From NCBI GenBank assembly GCA_027858855.1, contig JAQIBV010000047.1, positions 1 to 52,828 of the forward strand: DNA of 52,828 bases, in the 5' to 3' direction. Positions 43,708 through 52,828 of this stretch are shown piece after piece (positions within the stretch are counted from its first letter, which is position 1; each line of letters starts with the position of its first letter). The translations under genes were made by a program, and so were the position numbers. This DNA is from Spirochaetota bacterium. GTDB taxonomy: Bacteria; Spirochaetota; UBA4802; JAFGJZ01. Below the pieces are notes generated by a model that was not told where the DNA came from, did not search any database, and saw only the letters and a program-made list of their open reading frames with translations.

Positions 43708-44325
43708 ATGAATAACCCATCATCGATTAAATCGCTTTTTGTCCTTTTCGAAGGTATAGACGGTTCAGGTAAAACAACAATTATTGACTCCGTAAATACA
43801 CTTCTCTCAAAAGAGGCTCTTCCGGTTACCGTTTTACGCGAACCGACCTCCGGTCGACATGGTCAGAAATTGCGCACATTACTTGCGGAAAAAACCGAAC
43901 CGGACAGAGCTCTTCTGCTTGATCTCTTCATCACAGACCGCCTTGAAGATGTGACACTGAATATTAAACCGGCACTTGAGAAGAAGCAGATAATCCTCAT
44001 GGATCGCTACTATTACTCTACGGCTGCCTATCAGGGCAGGACTGTAATCGATGCCAGAAAAATTGTTGAGCAGAATCAAAAACTGGCAGTACCGGAACCA
44101 GATATGATCTTTTTTCTTGATATTACACCTGAAACAGCATTCAAACGTGTTACTGAACGTCGCAGTAGCAAAGATATCGAATGCTTTGAAAAAATAGAAC
44201 GAATGCAGCATATAGATGAAATATACCGAGCAATTCTTCCAGAGACAACACGGTTTCTGAATGCAGGCTTATCTCCAGAAGTTATAGCCGGGCAGGCCGT
44301 ATCAATGATTAAGGATTTTCTTTAA
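43708..44325 (+). CDS. tmk: Thymidylate kinase
   Basis: A 205-residue dTMP kinase-type P-loop enzyme makes dTDP from dTMP. Motifs are FEGIDGSGKTT (P-loop), LREPTSGRHG (DRX-like/Arg region), LFITDR, LMDRYYYSTAAYQG and the LID-like TERRSSKDIECFE. Intact and of typical length. Its Shine-Dalgarno is weak, so coupling to the EI24-like gene is likely. A second-copy or dNMP-kinase-like role cannot be ruled out. Confidence 0.88.
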   Translation: MNNPSSIKSLFVLFEGIDGSGKTTIIDSVNTLLSKEALPVTVLREPTSGRHGQKLRTLLAEKTEPDRALLLDLFITDRLEDVTLNIKPALEKKQIILMDRYYYSTAAYQGRTVIDARKIVEQNQKLAVPEPDMIFFLDITPETAFKRVTERRSSKDIECFEKIERMQHIDEIYRAILPETTRFLNAGLSPEVIAGQAVSMIKDFL

Positions 44326-44327
44326 CA

Positions 44328-45686
44328 ATGATCAGAAAACTATACTCCATCACTATTAACCTAACCTATAGCGTTATGCTGATTATTATCGCCCTTAATG
44401 CAAAGAATCTTCATATTCGCAGCGAATACTTTATTCTCTTTATAATAATTCTATGTGTAGTTCTATTTCCGCTTATCGACTATTTTAAAAAAAACACTCC
44501 TCTTTTACAACGCAAGAAAGAGCGAACAGAACTATACCTTGATACGATCGATTCAATTATTCAGCTTGATTCCATTGACGACTTATTGAGTCTGCAATTC
44601 AACAAGCTACTTTCAACAATCTCTCTATCTGAAGGGAGGATGATTTTTTATGACAGGGAAAAGGACGAGTACACACTCTATCTTAAGACACTAAAGCCCG
44701 ACTCTTTTTCGGCAATTGAGAAACTGGACTATAATAACATACTGCTAGAGATACTAGATACTCCACAGGATATAATCATCAAAAACAGAATTGGCGATGC
44801 CCTCCACTTCGAACGTCGTCTTCTTTCCGAGATGACCCGCCTCAATACAGAGATAATTGTTCCGATGTTTTTTTCAGACATAATGACAGGAGCACTTCTA
44901 CTGGGCAAACGCGAAACGCCCTATTCTTCAGATGACCTTGCGGCTCTGAAAATTTTCGCTTCAAAAGTGGCATCCCTTTCCATGAATGCCGCTTTCTGGA
45001 AAGAGATGACCCGCAAAATCGAACTTGAAAAAGACCGCAAAACTGAGCTTCGTGTTCAGCGCTCCTTTCTTCCCATGGCTAACCGCATCATGCCTCATGC
45101 TCAGGCTGTAATATATTTTTTAATGAGTTCCGTGCTTTTCGACCGGTTTTATAATCTTTTCCGATATGCCGATTCAATATATTTTATCTCTTACACAATA
45201 ATCCGAGATAATCGCTCGACAATGATATTTCTTCCTTCTTTGGCTGTTCTATTTGAAACCTTTATCAAATCGGGCATGAATATTGAACAATCTATTTATG
45301 AGGCGCGTCAGATTCTAATAGACAAGGGGATGTTCGAAACATCTCCCCGCCTGTTCGTAAGTTCACTTAACACGGAAGGCAGTCTTTTCTTTATAAATGA
45401 GACAAAGGTGTCACCCTTTCGATATCGTGGCTCATTGATCAAACTAACAGAACCTGCACAGCTTGAACCAGATGATCTGTGCATATACATGAACCACTAT
45501 ACAGAAAATCTGCTTTTTTCAAACTATGAGAGAGCAAAAAAAATACTGGATGCAAATGTGTCTGAGACCGCAGAAAAGATAAAAACCGAACTTGTTAATT
45601 TTTTATCTGAAGAAAACCGCATAAAAGAGAATCTGTTTTTTTGCCTGTTCAAATATACAGGAGTCGACATCAATGAATCTGAATAG
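44328..45686 (+). CDS. Membrane-bound GAF-domain protein
   Basis: A 452-residue protein. Two N-terminal membrane helices (residues 5-25 and 30-50) precede a GAF-like domain (about 60-225; EIIVPMFFSDIMTGALLLGK is typical). A C-terminal region of about 220 residues is unassigned. It starts 2 bases after tmk and overlaps the following SpoIIE phosphatase gene by 14 bases, so the two products probably act together as a membrane signalling pair. Confidence 0.7.
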   Translation: MIRKLYSITINLTYSVMLIIIALNAKNLHIRSEYFILFIIILCVVLFPLIDYFKKNTPLLQRKKERTELYLDTIDSIIQLDSIDDLLSLQFNKLLSTISLSEGRMIFYDREKDEYTLYLKTLKPDSFSAIEKLDYNNILLEILDTPQDIIIKNRIGDALHFERRLLSEMTRLNTEIIVPMFFSDIMTGALLLGKRETPYSSDDLAALKIFASKVASLSMNAAFWKEMTRKIELEKDRKTELRVQRSFLPMANRIMPHAQAVIYFLMSSVLFDRFYNLFRYADSIYFISYTIIRDNRSTMIFLPSLAVLFETFIKSGMNIEQSIYEARQILIDKGMFETSPRLFVSSLNTEGSLFFINETKVSPFRYRGSLIKLTEPAQLEPDDLCIYMNHYTENLLFSNYERAKKILDANVSETAEKIKTELVNFLSEENRIKENLFFCLFKYTGVDINESE

Positions 45687-48045
45687 AACCGTAATATTTT
45701 CCCGTTTTCAGAAAGCCGGAGCCGTTATACTTCTTCTGCTCATCGACTTCTATTTTATCACCGCTCTTTTTACCTATGCTGAAAAGTACCCATTTTCACG
45801 ACTTATTGTCGATTCGACCCTTCATCATTCAGTTGACATGTTCAACTCCGATAAGCTCTATAAAGGGGTTATTATTTCAATAAATGACAAACCGGTAACA
45901 TCCTCACCCCTTGCAACAATTCTGAATTCTGAGAATGGAGTCCGTAAGGCTGTGATTCAAACTGAAGGAACTACCCACACTCTCAATTTTCGATCTAAAC
46001 AGTTTAACAGTGATATTTTTGTTTTCGGATTTTTTCTGCTTATAATTGCCAATCTTCATCTCATTTGGGGATTGATTCTCTACTTCGCAAAACGACTCTA
46101 CTCCTCTTCCCGCTACTATTCAGCAGCCTCTACTTCATTAGGGCTTCTTATTTTTTCCTCACTTTTTTATTTTTTTACCAGCAATAGTATTCCGCTATTT
46201 TTATTCGCGTTACTGTTTGCCTTTGTAATAATTAAAATACTTATATATCTGTGCCGGTTTAAATATCGCAAAATTATTGAAGGGCTGCTTGCAACCCTTA
46301 TGTTAATCTTTTCCTTGAGAATTATTACGCTGCCCGTCAAACTTTCACTTAGTGAATACTTTCCGATATTTCTCGTTTTCTTTTTAATAACTGCAACCAT
46401 ATGCGGTACAATAGCTGTTATTAAAAATATAGGGAACAAATACCGGAACAAAGCACTACTGATACTTCTTCTGGCGTCTGTTTCCGGGCTGATCATTCCC
46501 TTCGCACTGGTACTCCCAATGCTTTATTATGACTTCCCTATTCCGATAAGCTTTACCAGCCTCTTAACGGTCATTGCACCAATAGTCATCGGGAAAACCC
46601 TTATTGAAAAAAGCCAGATAAGCGAACTGATATCACGAAAACTTAACTCCTATCACATCATTATTGATATTATCACTTCAATATTTATCGCTCTCTTTCT
46701 GACTGGTCTTCTGCTGATGAATCATATTTACGGTTATATGTACATACCAATTCTATTTGCAGTTCTGAATATTTCTCTGATCGGCCGCTCCTTCATTATT
46801 AATAGAAGCTCACATCCTGACGGCAATGAACGAGATCTTCAAACATCATCCCTGCAAAGAATAATTGAAACATCGGTTCGGCCTATCGATTTTTCTGAAC
46901 GGATAGCCCGAATCTATCGCGAAATTTCCCTCTTTCTTGATGTAGAGGCGGTTGAATTAGCCGTGTTTGAATCAGAACAGACAAAATCACTTGTCTCTTC
47001 AAACTCTATTACAATTCTTGAAAAGACAAATCCCATAGTGGAGCATTTTCACCACGGCAATGATATTATTAAACGAGATCTGCTTTATAACTCCCATATT
47101 GATGACTACATGTCTCTTCGTCCGGAAACGGATCGCTACTATCTGATTGTTCCCATATTCTTTAGGAACGTCATTAAAGCCGTTTTTTTTCTGACCCAGA
47201 AAAACAGACGCACCCCATATTTCAAAAATGAGTATGACTATGTTTCTACTGCAGGTGCGATTATTTTTCAGACGATTGAAAATGAGGCTCTGCTTCACCA
47301 CTCTTTAATAAGAACCAAATATGAGCAAGAGCTAGATAACGCCTCATATGTTCAGATGCGTCTCTTTCCGGTCTATATTCCAGCTGAATCGGGACTGGAA
47401 CTTTCACTGTACACACGCCCCTACAACAAGGTTACCGGAGACTATGTAGACATTGTGAAACTGGATCAGAATCGCACAGCAATCATTATAGGTGACATTA
47501 CAGGCCATGGACTACCCGCTGCTATGCTTCATTCGACCACATCGACACTTATTACAGCACTATTTAAGCAGGAAAAAACTCTTTCAGATATTTTTTATGC
47601 CATTAACGACTTTCTAATTAACAAATATCGCGGATACGAACTGATAACCATGTTCGGGGCAATTTTTGACAGAAATGAAACATCAATTGAATATATAAAT
47701 GCAGGCCATCCACCAATATATGTGATGCACCCTGAGAAAGAGACTTTCATCAGAATAGAATCGAAGGGGCACATTCTTGGAGTTACAAATGAAGCAGAAT
47801 ATGAGTCACAAAAGATGTCGTTGCTGCACAAAAGCCAGCTCTTCTTTTTTACTGACGGCTTGACAGAAATAAAGAAGGAGCGTGTAGACTCAAATATCGG
47901 GGAGGAATTTCTGGAAAAGATTCTTCACCAACTGCTAAAAGAGCCAATGGAAAAGAAGGTTGAAGAGCTTACCTATTTCATAAGCGGGGTAGACAGCAAC
48001 TGCATAAGTGATGATATAACAATTGCTGGTGTTGAGGTATTATAG
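45673..48045 (+). CDS. Membrane SpoIIE/PP2C-type phosphatase with PDZ-like and GAF domains
   Basis: A 790-residue receptor-like phosphatase. Domains in order: membrane helix, periplasmic PDZ-like segment (about 55-100, YKGVIISINDKPV), about eight membrane helices (115-375), GAF-like domain (400-545) and SpoIIE phosphatase (560-790). The phosphatase has metal-binding GDYVDIVK, IGDITGHGLPAAM, NAGHPPIYV, FFTDGLTEI and DDITIAGVEVL. Such enzymes dephosphorylate anti-sigma antagonists; no partner gene is nearby. A strong terminator follows. Confidence 0.88.
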   Translation: MNLNRTVIFSRFQKAGAVILLLLIDFYFITALFTYAEKYPFSRLIVDSTLHHSVDMFNSDKLYKGVIISINDKPVTSSPLATILNSENGVRKAVIQTEGTTHTLNFRSKQFNSDIFVFGFFLLIIANLHLIWGLILYFAKRLYSSSRYYSAASTSLGLLIFSSLFYFFTSNSIPLFLFALLFAFVIIKILIYLCRFKYRKIIEGLLATLMLIFSLRIITLPVKLSLSEYFPIFLVFFLITATICGTIAVIKNIGNKYRNKALLILLLASVSGLIIPFALVLPMLYYDFPIPISFTSLLTVIAPIVIGKTLIEKSQISELISRKLNSYHIIIDIITSIFIALFLTGLLLMNHIYGYMYIPILFAVLNISLIGRSFIINRSSHPDGNERDLQTSSLQRIIETSVRPIDFSERIARIYREISLFLDVEAVELAVFESEQTKSLVSSNSITILEKTNPIVEHFHHGNDIIKRDLLYNSHIDDYMSLRPETDRYYLIVPIFFRNVIKAVFFLTQKNRRTPYFKNEYDYVSTAGAIIFQTIENEALLHHSLIRTKYEQELDNASYVQMRLFPVYIPAESGLELSLYTRPYNKVTGDYVDIVKLDQNRTAIIIGDITGHGLPAAMLHSTTSTLITALFKQEKTLSDIFYAINDFLINKYRGYELITMFGAIFDRNETSIEYINAGHPPIYVMHPEKETFIRIESKGHILGVTNEAEYESQKMSLLHKSQLFFFTDGLTEIKKERVDSNIGEEFLEKILHQLLKEPMEKKVEELTYFISGVDSNCISDDITIAGVEVL

Positions 48046-48074
48046 AAAAAGCTGCCCTGAGGACAGCTTTTTCT
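48044..48074. terminator. Bidirectional intrinsic terminator
   Basis: AGAAAAAGCTG (48044-48054) pairs with CAGCTTTTTCT (48064-48074), extended by CC/GG with one bulged A and a CTGA loop. It starts in the SpoIIE gene stop codon and ends 4 bases before the convergent ferredoxin gene. Both strands give a U tract. Confidence 0.85.
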
Positions 48075-48078
48075 ATTG

Positions 48079-48246
48079 TTAACCTTCGATAGCATCTACC
48101 GGACAAACGCTCGCACAAAGACCGCAACTTGTACAAGTGCTCTCATCAATTACATATTGTGACTCGCCCTGAGAGATAGCCTCTACCGGACATTCGCTTT
48201 CGCATGAACCACATGAAGTACATGCATCAGTTATTTTATAAGCCAT
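48079..48246 (-). CDS. 2[4Fe-4S] ferredoxin
   Basis: A 55-residue clostridial-type ferredoxin with two complete CxxCxxCxxxCP motifs: [12 protein letters not shown] and [12 protein letters not shown]. It carries low-potential electrons between enzymes such as pyruvate:ferredoxin oxidoreductase and hydrogenase. ATG 48246 (MAYKITDAC) follows AAGGAG; a longer frame to 48306 is rejected. It is divergent from uvrB. Confidence 0.95.
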   Translation of the reverse strand: MAYKITDACTSCGSCESECPVEAISQGESQYVIDESTCTSCGLCASVCPVDAIEG

Positions 48247-48389
48247 AAAATTCTCCTTATCTTCTAAGATGTATGAGACATATCTTTTAAAAATGGTATT
48301 CGTCAAGCAGTTATTGACGAATATTAATGAAAATCCTCTCTATACTTTTTTTCGATTTTCTTTTTTAAATCAACAATCATATTTCACTC

Positions 48390-48418
48390 TTGACACTTCT
48401 TCAAAACCGGTATATATA
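48390..48418 (+). promoter_or_regulatory. Sigma-70-type promoter of uvrB
   Basis: TTGACA (48390-48395) and TATATA (48413-48418) are 17 bases apart, 33 bases before the uvrB ATG. I could not identify a convincing SOS box. Confidence 0.7.
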
Positions 48419-48451
48419 TGTTTAGTATTCGTACAGAGAAGAGGAGTTTTT

Positions 48452-50458
48452 ATGCCGGAATTCAAAGTTGTAAGCCCCTATCAGCCATCAGGAGACCAGG
48501 TAACCGCAATAAAGACACTGACAAAAAGCCTGGGAAACGGTAATAAATACCAGACACTGCTTGGAGTCACCGGATCAGGAAAAACCTTCACAATGGCAAA
48601 ACTGATCGAAAACGTACAGAAACCGACACTGGTGCTGACCCATAACAAGACTCTCGCAGCTCAGCTCTATCGTGAATTCAAAGAGTATTTTCCCAACAAT
48701 GCAGTTGAATACTTTGTATCATACTACGACTATTACCAACCGGAAGCCTATGTTGTTTCACAGGATCTCTATATCGAAAAAGACTCTTCAATCAATGATG
48801 AGATAGACCGATTGCGTCTATTGGCGACATCGTCTCTACTGGAGAGAAAAGATGTGATTGTCGTTTCTTCCGTATCATGTATTTACGGTATTGGAAGTCC
48901 TACTACCTACGAGAAGATGATGATATATCTTCAGGTTGGAGAGGAGATGGATCGTAACCAACTGCTGGAAAATCTGGTAAACATTCAGTACAGTCGCAAT
49001 GACATCTCATTTACCCGTGGCAACTTTCGTGTCAGAGGTGACATTGTAGAGATTTATCCGGCATATAAGGAGGAACCGATCCGCGTGGAGTTCTTCGGCG
49101 ATGAGATTGAGGCTATTTCACGTCTTCACCCCGTTACAGGCAAGTCTCTAAAATCGTTACCCTACATCAACATCTATCCGGCAAAACACTTCGTCTCAGA
49201 ACCAGGTACAACACAGGAGACAGTTTCAATAATTGAAAAGGAGCTGAATGAACAGCTGGCCTATTTTCAGTCAAAGGGCAAACTGGTTGAAGCACAGCGG
49301 CTGGAGAGTCGTACACGCTACGACATGGAGATGATACTTGAAATGGGATATTGCTCAGGAATTGAAAATTATTCACGCATTGTTTCGAGGCGTGAACCTG
49401 GTGAACGCCCCGATTGCCTGATTGACTACTTTAAGGGTGATTACATGATGTTTATAGACGAGTCGCACGTTACACTTCCACAGGTTCGCGGCATGTATCA
49501 TGGAGACCGGTCACGGAAACAGAACCTTGTTGACTATGGCTTCAGGCTTCCCTGCGCTCTCGATAATCGCCCTCTCTATTTTGCTGAATTCGAAAACATC
49601 ATAGATCAGGCTCTGTTTATCTCGGCAACACCAACCGATTATGAAATTGAACAGAGCACTGTTGTCGGTGAACAGATTATCCGCCCGACTGGCCTTATCG
49701 ACCCTGAAATAGAAGTTCGACCGGCAGTAAATCAGGTCGATGATCTGATAGGCGAAATCCATAAGCGTATCGAACAGAAAGAGCGGGTTCTTGTAACGAC
49801 TCTGACAAAAAAAATGTCGGAAGAGCTTACTACCTATCTTCAGGATACAGGAATTGCCTGCAGATACCTTCACTCGGAAATTGAGACAATTGAACGGGTC
49901 GAAATAATCAGGGATTTGAGAAAGGGAGAATTCGACGTACTCATCGGCATAAACCTTCTTCGTGAAGGACTCGATATTCCGGAGGTATCTCTTGTCGCTA
50001 TTCTTGACGCAGATAAAGAGGGATTTTTACGGTCAGAGCGATCACTCATTCAAACCTCAGGGCGTGCAGCCCGGAACCTTAACGGGTCTGTTATATTTTA
50101 TGCCGACAAGATGACCAACTCCATGAAAAAGGCCATTGACGAGACCAACCGGCGTAGAACAATTCAAACAACTTATAATACTACTCATAATATTACACCG
50201 AAAACGATCTCCAAAGAAATTTATGACATTATTGAACGTGAATACAGCACAGTTGACCTTGAAGGTGATACCGTTGTTGCTGAGTTTAAAAGCAGATACC
50301 GAACAAATAGCATAACCGACCTTGAACAGCTTCGTGATGAGCTTAAGGAAGAGATGCTGGAAGCAGCCGACAAGCTGGAATTTGAAAATGCGGCTTCCCT
50401 GCGTGACCAGCTGGCAAAAACTGAAAAGAAAATCCTGATGTTACAACGATCGACCTAA
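48452..50458 (+). CDS. uvrB: Excinuclease ABC subunit B
   Basis: UvrB verifies DNA damage and loads UvrC in nucleotide excision repair. The 668-residue protein has Walker [12 protein letters not shown], the beta-hairpin [31 protein letters not shown], motif [22 protein letters not shown] and QTSGRAARN, and a C-terminal UVR motif ([19 protein letters not shown]). ATG 48452 follows GAGGAG; the open frame continues upstream to 48269 but that part is not conserved-looking and contains the promoter. Confidence 0.97.
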   Translation: MPEFKVVSPYQPSGDQVTAIKTLTKSLGNGNKYQTLLGVTGSGKTFTMAKLIENVQKPTLVLTHNKTLAAQLYREFKEYFPNNAVEYFVSYYDYYQPEAYVVSQDLYIEKDSSINDEIDRLRLLATSSLLERKDVIVVSSVSCIYGIGSPTTYEKMMIYLQVGEEMDRNQLLENLVNIQYSRNDISFTRGNFRVRGDIVEIYPAYKEEPIRVEFFGDEIEAISRLHPVTGKSLKSLPYINIYPAKHFVSEPGTTQETVSIIEKELNEQLAYFQSKGKLVEAQRLESRTRYDMEMILEMGYCSGIENYSRIVSRREPGERPDCLIDYFKGDYMMFIDESHVTLPQVRGMYHGDRSRKQNLVDYGFRLPCALDNRPLYFAEFENIIDQALFISATPTDYEIEQSTVVGEQIIRPTGLIDPEIEVRPAVNQVDDLIGEIHKRIEQKERVLVTTLTKKMSEELTTYLQDTGIACRYLHSEIETIERVEIIRDLRKGEFDVLIGINLLREGLDIPEVSLVAILDADKEGFLRSERSLIQTSGRAARNLNGSVIFYADKMTNSMKKAIDETNRRRTIQTTYNTTHNITPKTISKEIYDIIEREYSTVDLEGDTVVAEFKSRYRTNSITDLEQLRDELKEEMLEAADKLEFENAASLRDQLAKTEKKILMLQRST

Positions 50459-50469
50459 ACAGACCATGA

Positions 50470-50495
50470 GCCATTCTGAATGTCTACGGAATGGC
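50470..50495 (+). terminator. Hairpin after uvrB
   Basis: GCCATTC (50470-50476) and GAATGGC (50489-50495) form a perfect 7-bp stem 11 bases after the uvrB stop. No clear T tract follows. Confidence 0.4.
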
Positions 50496-50590
50496 ATTAC
50501 CAAATCAGGGTTTTGAGTGAACATTCAGATCCGTTAGAACATTTATAATGAGTTTTAAAAGAAATGATATAATTATTACAAGGAACTGGA

Positions 50591-52699
50591 ATGCGTTTAC
50601 GAATCCTAATCACGCTACTGTTACTTTCATTAACTGCCTGCTCTGATTCTATTAAAGATGATGATCTGAAATGCAGACAGGGACAGATTGATCTTGCCGG
50701 TTGGAATCGTTTGCAGAATCCGATCCTGAACCTTAACGGAGAGTGGGAGTACTTCCCGAATCTGTTACTGTATCCCTCTGATTTCAGGCTATCTAATTAC
50801 GAGAACCCAAGCTACACTGACGTCCCTGGAGTATGGGACAATTCAAAAAAATATAATATCGAAAAGGGTCAGGGTTACGCAACCTACCGATTGATTATCA
50901 ATTCACCGGAAGCAATTAATGATATAGCCTTGAAATTTGGATCTATCAGAACGAGCTATATCTGCTGGCTGAATGAAGCTTTTCTTACAGCAACCGGAGT
51001 TGTAGGCAACTCTGCTGAGAGCTCTGTTCCACAGCAGTTTTCAAAGTTCGTTCCAATATCCTTGAATCAGGGTGAGAATGAACTGATAATACAGATCTCA
51101 AATTATTACGATGCATACGGTGGATTTTGGGACCCCCTGCTTTTTGGCGACTTGAATACAATACAAAAAAAATTTCTTTTCGAAATCAGCAAAATATTCA
51201 TCATTGTCGGCTTTATGGTTTTTTCAATACTTCTGGCCACCACTCTTATTATTGTTTCCAATCAACGGACGGATCTTCCTGCAATAATTATATTAGGCCT
51301 TTCACTTATGATTCGGATACTGCTCGACCAAGGGCATCTCCTCTTTAACCTTCTGGGATCTCAGTTATGGCACATTTTATTCCGAATTCAGTATCTGTCC
51401 CTTACCGTAGGGGCCATTTCGGCAAATATATATATTCTGAAGAAAATTCACACGAAATGGAAACATATCAATCTCGTTCTGTTCCCACTCTATCTGGCAA
51501 CAACTTTGATCATCATATCCCCTCCCCGAATTTATTCAGGTTTACTCATGATGATTTATGCCTATATGATAATACCAGCCACAGCTGTACTATTTCTGCT
51601 CATTTTCCGACGAAGAAAAAACTTCAGCGACTTAACCTTCACAGCCATAACCGGCATTGCTTTATTATCTGCCATATACACACTTAGCATGCGCATCCTG
51701 TTTAATCAGCCAACCATAGCTGTTTATGCTGGGTTATCACTGCTGATTCTATACGCAATTACTGAAACCTATTTAATCAGTTTTAGAAAGACGCGTTTTT
51801 GTTCAGAAGAAAGGGAAAGAGAGAATAAATCGGTCGAATTATTATACAGCTTCATTCCGAATAAAATAATCGATCTTTTTACACGCACCAAGACTAAACC
51901 CTTAGGCGGGGAAAGCCTCTCCATCAGCGGAACCTTAGCATCAATTATTCTGGAAACTTATGATAAAGCGATGTCTGTTTCTCTTCCCGAAGAGTCATTT
52001 TCACTGTTAAATTCTCTTTATGGAACCATTGAACCTTTAATCGAAAAAGAGGGGGGAATAATACTCTCATATTGTAACAACCAACTTCTGGTATTATTCC
52101 AGGATAATAAAGGCAGTGCCTATAAGGCTATTCGCGCAGCACAGGAGCAGATCAAGTTATTCAATAGACGTAGTGAAATGCTTAACGCGGAATCATTAAG
52201 ATGTCACTGCATAATAGATAAATCTGATTTTATCATTGGTATAGCTGGAAGCAGATCACTGCTGCAACCCGTATTAATATCAGACTCTAAAAGCTCAATC
52301 GATAAAATTACAGGTATAGCAAAAAGGCTACAGATCGATTTTATTATAAGTGAAGACTGTTTTTATCATCTTCTTAAAACTCTTGAAAGAGGCTCTCTGT
52401 TGAGCTATCGTCTTATTGGCCGTACAACGTTTGAAGGATCTTCCCGAAGTACTACGCTATATCAGATATTAGAAACAGCCGATCAGAAAGAAAAAACATT
52501 AAAAGAGTCGACCAAGGAATCTTTGGAAAGAGGAATATGTGAGTTCCTAAGTGGAAACTTTGAAAAGGCGGAACTGTTATTTGCTGAAGTCATAAAAAAA
52601 GATTCAAAAGACAGAGTCGCACAGATTTATCTAGAAAGAGTCAAGGTATGTAAAAAGATGGAAGAGAGTGATCTGTTATTCTGGAATGGTGATTTATAG
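50591..52699 (+). CDS. Lipoprotein receptor: extracytoplasmic jelly-roll, 7TM and degenerate cyclase-like domain
   Basis: A 702-residue protein. A lipoprotein signal (LLLSLTACSDS) is followed by a beta-rich carbohydrate-binding-like domain (about 25-190; LNLNGEWEYFP, YATYRLIINSP, GENELIIQIS). Next are seven or so membrane helices (200-395, 7TMR-DISM type), a cytoplasmic domain laid out like a class III nucleotidyl cyclase (425-625) and a short TPR-like tail. The first metal-binding Asp segment of cyclases reads LSISGTLASII, without Asp, so cyclase activity is doubtful. AAGGAA precedes the ATG. Confidence 0.75.
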   Translation: MRLRILITLLLLSLTACSDSIKDDDLKCRQGQIDLAGWNRLQNPILNLNGEWEYFPNLLLYPSDFRLSNYENPSYTDVPGVWDNSKKYNIEKGQGYATYRLIINSPEAINDIALKFGSIRTSYICWLNEAFLTATGVVGNSAESSVPQQFSKFVPISLNQGENELIIQISNYYDAYGGFWDPLLFGDLNTIQKKFLFEISKIFIIVGFMVFSILLATTLIIVSNQRTDLPAIIILGLSLMIRILLDQGHLLFNLLGSQLWHILFRIQYLSLTVGAISANIYILKKIHTKWKHINLVLFPLYLATTLIIISPPRIYSGLLMMIYAYMIIPATAVLFLLIFRRRKNFSDLTFTAITGIALLSAIYTLSMRILFNQPTIAVYAGLSLLILYAITETYLISFRKTRFCSEERERENKSVELLYSFIPNKIIDLFTRTKTKPLGGESLSISGTLASIILETYDKAMSVSLPEESFSLLNSLYGTIEPLIEKEGGIILSYCNNQLLVLFQDNKGSAYKAIRAAQEQIKLFNRRSEMLNAESLRCHCIIDKSDFIIGIAGSRSLLQPVLISDSKSSIDKITGIAKRLQIDFIISEDCFYHLLKTLERGSLLSYRLIGRTTFEGSSRSTTLYQILETADQKEKTLKESTKESLERGICEFLSGNFEKAELLFAEVIKKDSKDRVAQIYLERVKVCKKMEESDLLFWNGDL

Positions 52700-52712
52700 A
52701 TGATATATAAAT

Positions 52713-52828
<116 letters not shown>

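Noticed and set aside
48420-48440. SOS (LexA) box before uvrB
   Set aside because: GTATTCGTAC has some symmetry but fits no LexA consensus I can support for this lineage.
48269-48451. N-terminal extension of uvrB
   Set aside because: A clear promoter and GAGGAG site lie within it, and UvrB homology starts at 48452.

Overview
The window looks like a chromosomal segment of an AT-rich, Gram-negative-type bacterium, most likely a free-living anaerobic or facultative spirochaete. That assignment is inference from gene style: PPDK, a Rex-controlled fumarate reductase/fumarase operon, GAF/SpoIIE phosphatases, a lipoprotein-7TM-cyclase-like receptor and a TelA/XpaC pair. Lipoprotein signal peptides, LspA and PBP1A show a lipoprotein-bearing envelope. 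No phage, insertion sequence, CRISPR array or tRNA was found. The window opens inside the 3' end of ppdK and closes in a minus-strand 5S rRNA.

Layout. 1-654: ppdK tail, then a 0.5-kb non-coding stretch with a 43-bp tandem repeat, a three-way-junction-shaped inverted repeat and a terminator. 655-7583: YfcC-type transporter with an M20 peptidase, ApbE, a probable tandem ribbon-helix-helix protein, a HAD phosphatase and an Lnt-like protein that lacks its catalytic Cys. 7845-13834: PBP1A, zinc-ribbon membrane protein, metallophosphoesterase, SDR. 13839-22322: hybrid histidine kinase, glnS with two small genes, alpha/beta hydrolase, DUF389 protein, methyltransferase. 22332-26206: lspA, zupT, a decayed Amt-sensor gene and a histidine-kinase-like protein without a recognisable ATPase domain. 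26218-32517: a minus-strand block (small protein, FrdA, FrdB, two-subunit class I fumarase, then NifX-like, small protein, HEPN), divergent from rex across a clear Rex box. 32599-38206: XpaC/TelA, M29 aminopeptidase, rhomboid, DUF456 and unknowns. 38480-42678: a tightly overlapping operon (DHH phosphoesterase, lone ABC ATPase, GH1-fold protein without catalytic residues, Sua5). 42907-48045: EI24-like protein, thymidylate kinase, GAF protein and SpoIIE phosphatase. 48079-52699: ferredoxin, uvrB and the receptor/cyclase-like lipoprotein.

How genes work together. Rex (NADH/NAD+ sensor) probably controls the reductive fumarate/malate branch encoded next to it; no membrane anchor gene for FrdAB is present here. 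PPDK, the Frd/Fum branch and ferredoxin fit a fermentative metabolism. Several enzyme folds have lost catalytic residues (Lnt-like, GH1-like, SDR, HisKA_2 protein, cyclase-like domain). That recurring pattern, the structured repeats near 230-450, a 76-bp inverted-repeat element found upstream of two operons, and an over-represented palindrome with core GATAGTTATC are the most interesting leads.
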